From Bacteroidota bacterium (GTDB lineage Bacteria; Bacteroidota; Ignavibacteria; T3Sed10-11): DNA of 8,159 nucleotides. The stretch's first letter is position 1. Each line of letters opens with the position of its first letter. Positions 7,434-8,159 of the stretch are shown here, piece by piece. The position numbers and the translations under genes were made by a program. Below the pieces are notes generated by a model. It was not told the origin of the DNA. It worked only from the letters and a program-made list of their open reading frames with translations, and did not search any database. The stretch spans positions 1 through 8,159 of the forward strand of contig SKXH01000101.1 of the NCBI GenBank assembly GCA_007128495.1. The letters are read 5' to 3'.

Positions 7434-7468
7434 AAGACCTGACAGGTTTACCAAACCTGTCAGGTCTT
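7434..7468. terminator. Perfect 16-bp hairpin terminator between convergent genes
   Basis: Positions 7434-7449 are the exact reverse complement of 7453-7468, separated by the 3-nt loop ACC, with TTTG following on the + strand and ATACATTTTT on the - strand side. It lies 9 bp after the amidohydrolase stop and 11 bp before the dipeptidase gene end, so it can serve both. Each arm is itself nearly self-palindromic: ACCTGACAGGT at 7437-7447 and ACCTGTCAGGT at 7455-7465. Confidence 0.85.
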
Positions 7469-7479
7469 TGTTGAAATAA

Positions 7480-8159
7480 TCACTCCACGCCTGTTAATGC
7501 CTCCAACTCCTCAAATGAAAGGTCCATCAATTCGAACTCGCTCCAATCTTTATAATCGAAGTGCCACCATTCGGAGGGGAGCGGTTCGAACCCGTGCCGC
7601 CGCATCACATCGATCAGCAATGCCCGGTTGTCTAAAACCTCTTCGGATAAATCGTCATAATCAAGATGCGCTTGTTCTGTAAAGTCGTCGTAATGTGTCG
7701 GCATCGGAAGTTCTTCACCGGTCTCAAGATCGATCAGTGTGACATCGACGGCACAACCGCGGTTATGACGCGATCCGTTTCGCGGATCGGCGACATAGCG
7801 GGGATCGCGGACATAGTCCCACATCAACACGGTAGTGGTGTACGGACGGTAGGCATCCCAGACTTTTAACCCGAGCCCGGATCCATTCAATTCATCCTGT
7901 ACCTTCCGCAAAGCAACCGCGGCAGGATATCGTAGAAATGCTCTCGGATACGGGTAGAGTTGTTGTTCGGTGAAGTTATCGGTTGTCGCATATTTTACAT
8001 CGAGTACTATCGAAGAAATGAACTCCTCTAAATCTACCAGTAATTTCGAACTGTCCTGTTCTACAGTTTCGAGATAGAGATCGATGGTTTCGATAACCTC
8101 AAGTCCGTATTCATTTTCGGGGATCACCTGTGCTTCAACAACGGAAATAAGCAGCAACA
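7480..8159 (-). CDS. ddpX: Exported D-alanyl-D-alanine dipeptidase, VanX/DdpX type (peptidase family M15D), N-terminus beyond window
   Basis: A zinc dipeptidase that cleaves D-Ala-D-Ala to D-alanine. The fragment has the family signature in order (residues counted from the TTG at 8157): VLDVKYATTDNF (51-62), WDAYRP with transition-state-type Arg104, GSRHNRGCAVDVTL with zinc ligands His131 and Asp138, and EWWHFDY with catalytic-type Glu196 and zinc ligand His199. The spacings His-x6-Asp and Glu-x2-His match VanX (His116/Asp123, Glu181/His184). The frame runs off the right edge, so the TTG is not the start. The visible LLLISVVEAQ looks like the end of a Sec signal peptide, giving a periplasmic enzyme like DdpX rather than the cytoplasmic VanX. 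No vanH or vanA is visible, so D-Ala salvage or wall turnover is a better guess than glycopeptide resistance. The Cys135 in RGCAVD is slightly unusual where Ala, Ser or Val is common. Gene symbol by family resemblance only. Confidence 0.92.
   Translation of the reverse strand, partial: LLLISVVEAQVIPENEYGLEVIETIDLYLETVEQDSSKLLVDLEEFISSIVLDVKYATTDNFTEQQLYPYPRAFLRYPAAVALRKVQDELNGSGLGLKVWDAYRPYTTTVLMWDYVRDPRYVADPRNGSRHNRGCAVDVTLIDLETGEELPMPTHYDDFTEQAHLDYDDLSEEVLDNRALLIDVMRRHGFEPLPSEWWHFDYKDWSEFELMDLSFEELEALTGVE

Noticed and set aside
7434..7468. Hairpin as terminal inverted repeat of an insertion sequence or a CRISPR-type repeat
   Set aside because: The arms are 3 nt apart with no gene between them, there is no second copy in the window, and there are no flanking target duplications.
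7480..8159. Glycopeptide-resistance (van) cluster
   Set aside because: Only a VanX/DdpX-like gene is visible; the signal-peptide-like N-terminus and hydrolase neighbours do not match a van operon.

Overview
The window looks like a chromosomal stretch from a member of the FCB group (Bacteroidota, Balneolota, Rhodothermota, Gemmatimonadota or a related lineage). The evidence is the C-terminal half of a SusD/RagB-type outer-membrane lipoprotein at the left edge, plus several exported hydrolases with lipoprotein or Sec signal peptides. Base composition is moderate and fairly even. Nothing in it looks mobile: no transposase, integrase, tRNA, rRNA or CRISPR array is visible. A finer taxonomic placement is not supported by this sequence alone.

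Layout: (1) 1-774, + strand, 3' part of a SusD/RagB nutrient-binding protein, closed by a strong hairpin at 809-848. (2) 865-5557, - strand, a compact three-gene operon. It is transcribed from an intergenic promoter near 5612-5640 in the order: lipoprotein amidohydrolase of the N-acyl-D-amino-acid deacylase family, a second diverged paralogue of the same family (13-bp gap), then an NhaC-family membrane antiporter (30-bp gap). (3) 5558-5768, an AT-rich divergent intergenic region carrying back-to-back candidate promoters. (4) 5769-7424, + strand, an exported YtcJ-type amidohydrolase. (5) 7425-7479, a perfect 16-bp-stem hairpin between convergent genes. (6) 7480-8159, - strand, most of an exported D-Ala-D-Ala dipeptidase of the VanX/DdpX family, cut by the right edge.

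How the genes may work together (inference): four of the six genes encode metal-dependent amide or peptide hydrolases, all apparently exported or membrane-anchored outside the cytoplasm, and three belong to families that act on D-amino-acid derivatives. With an NhaC-type ion-coupled transporter and a SusD-type uptake protein, the simplest reading is a scavenging locus for N-acylated D-amino acids, D-dipeptides or related amides, perhaps derived from peptidoglycan. Individual substrates cannot be read from the sequence. The most distinctive feature is the pair of adjacent deacylase paralogues whose metal-binding residues have changed in different ways: one has lost the HxH motif and carries Glu where the classic enzyme has Cys, while the other keeps HxH and carries Asp there.
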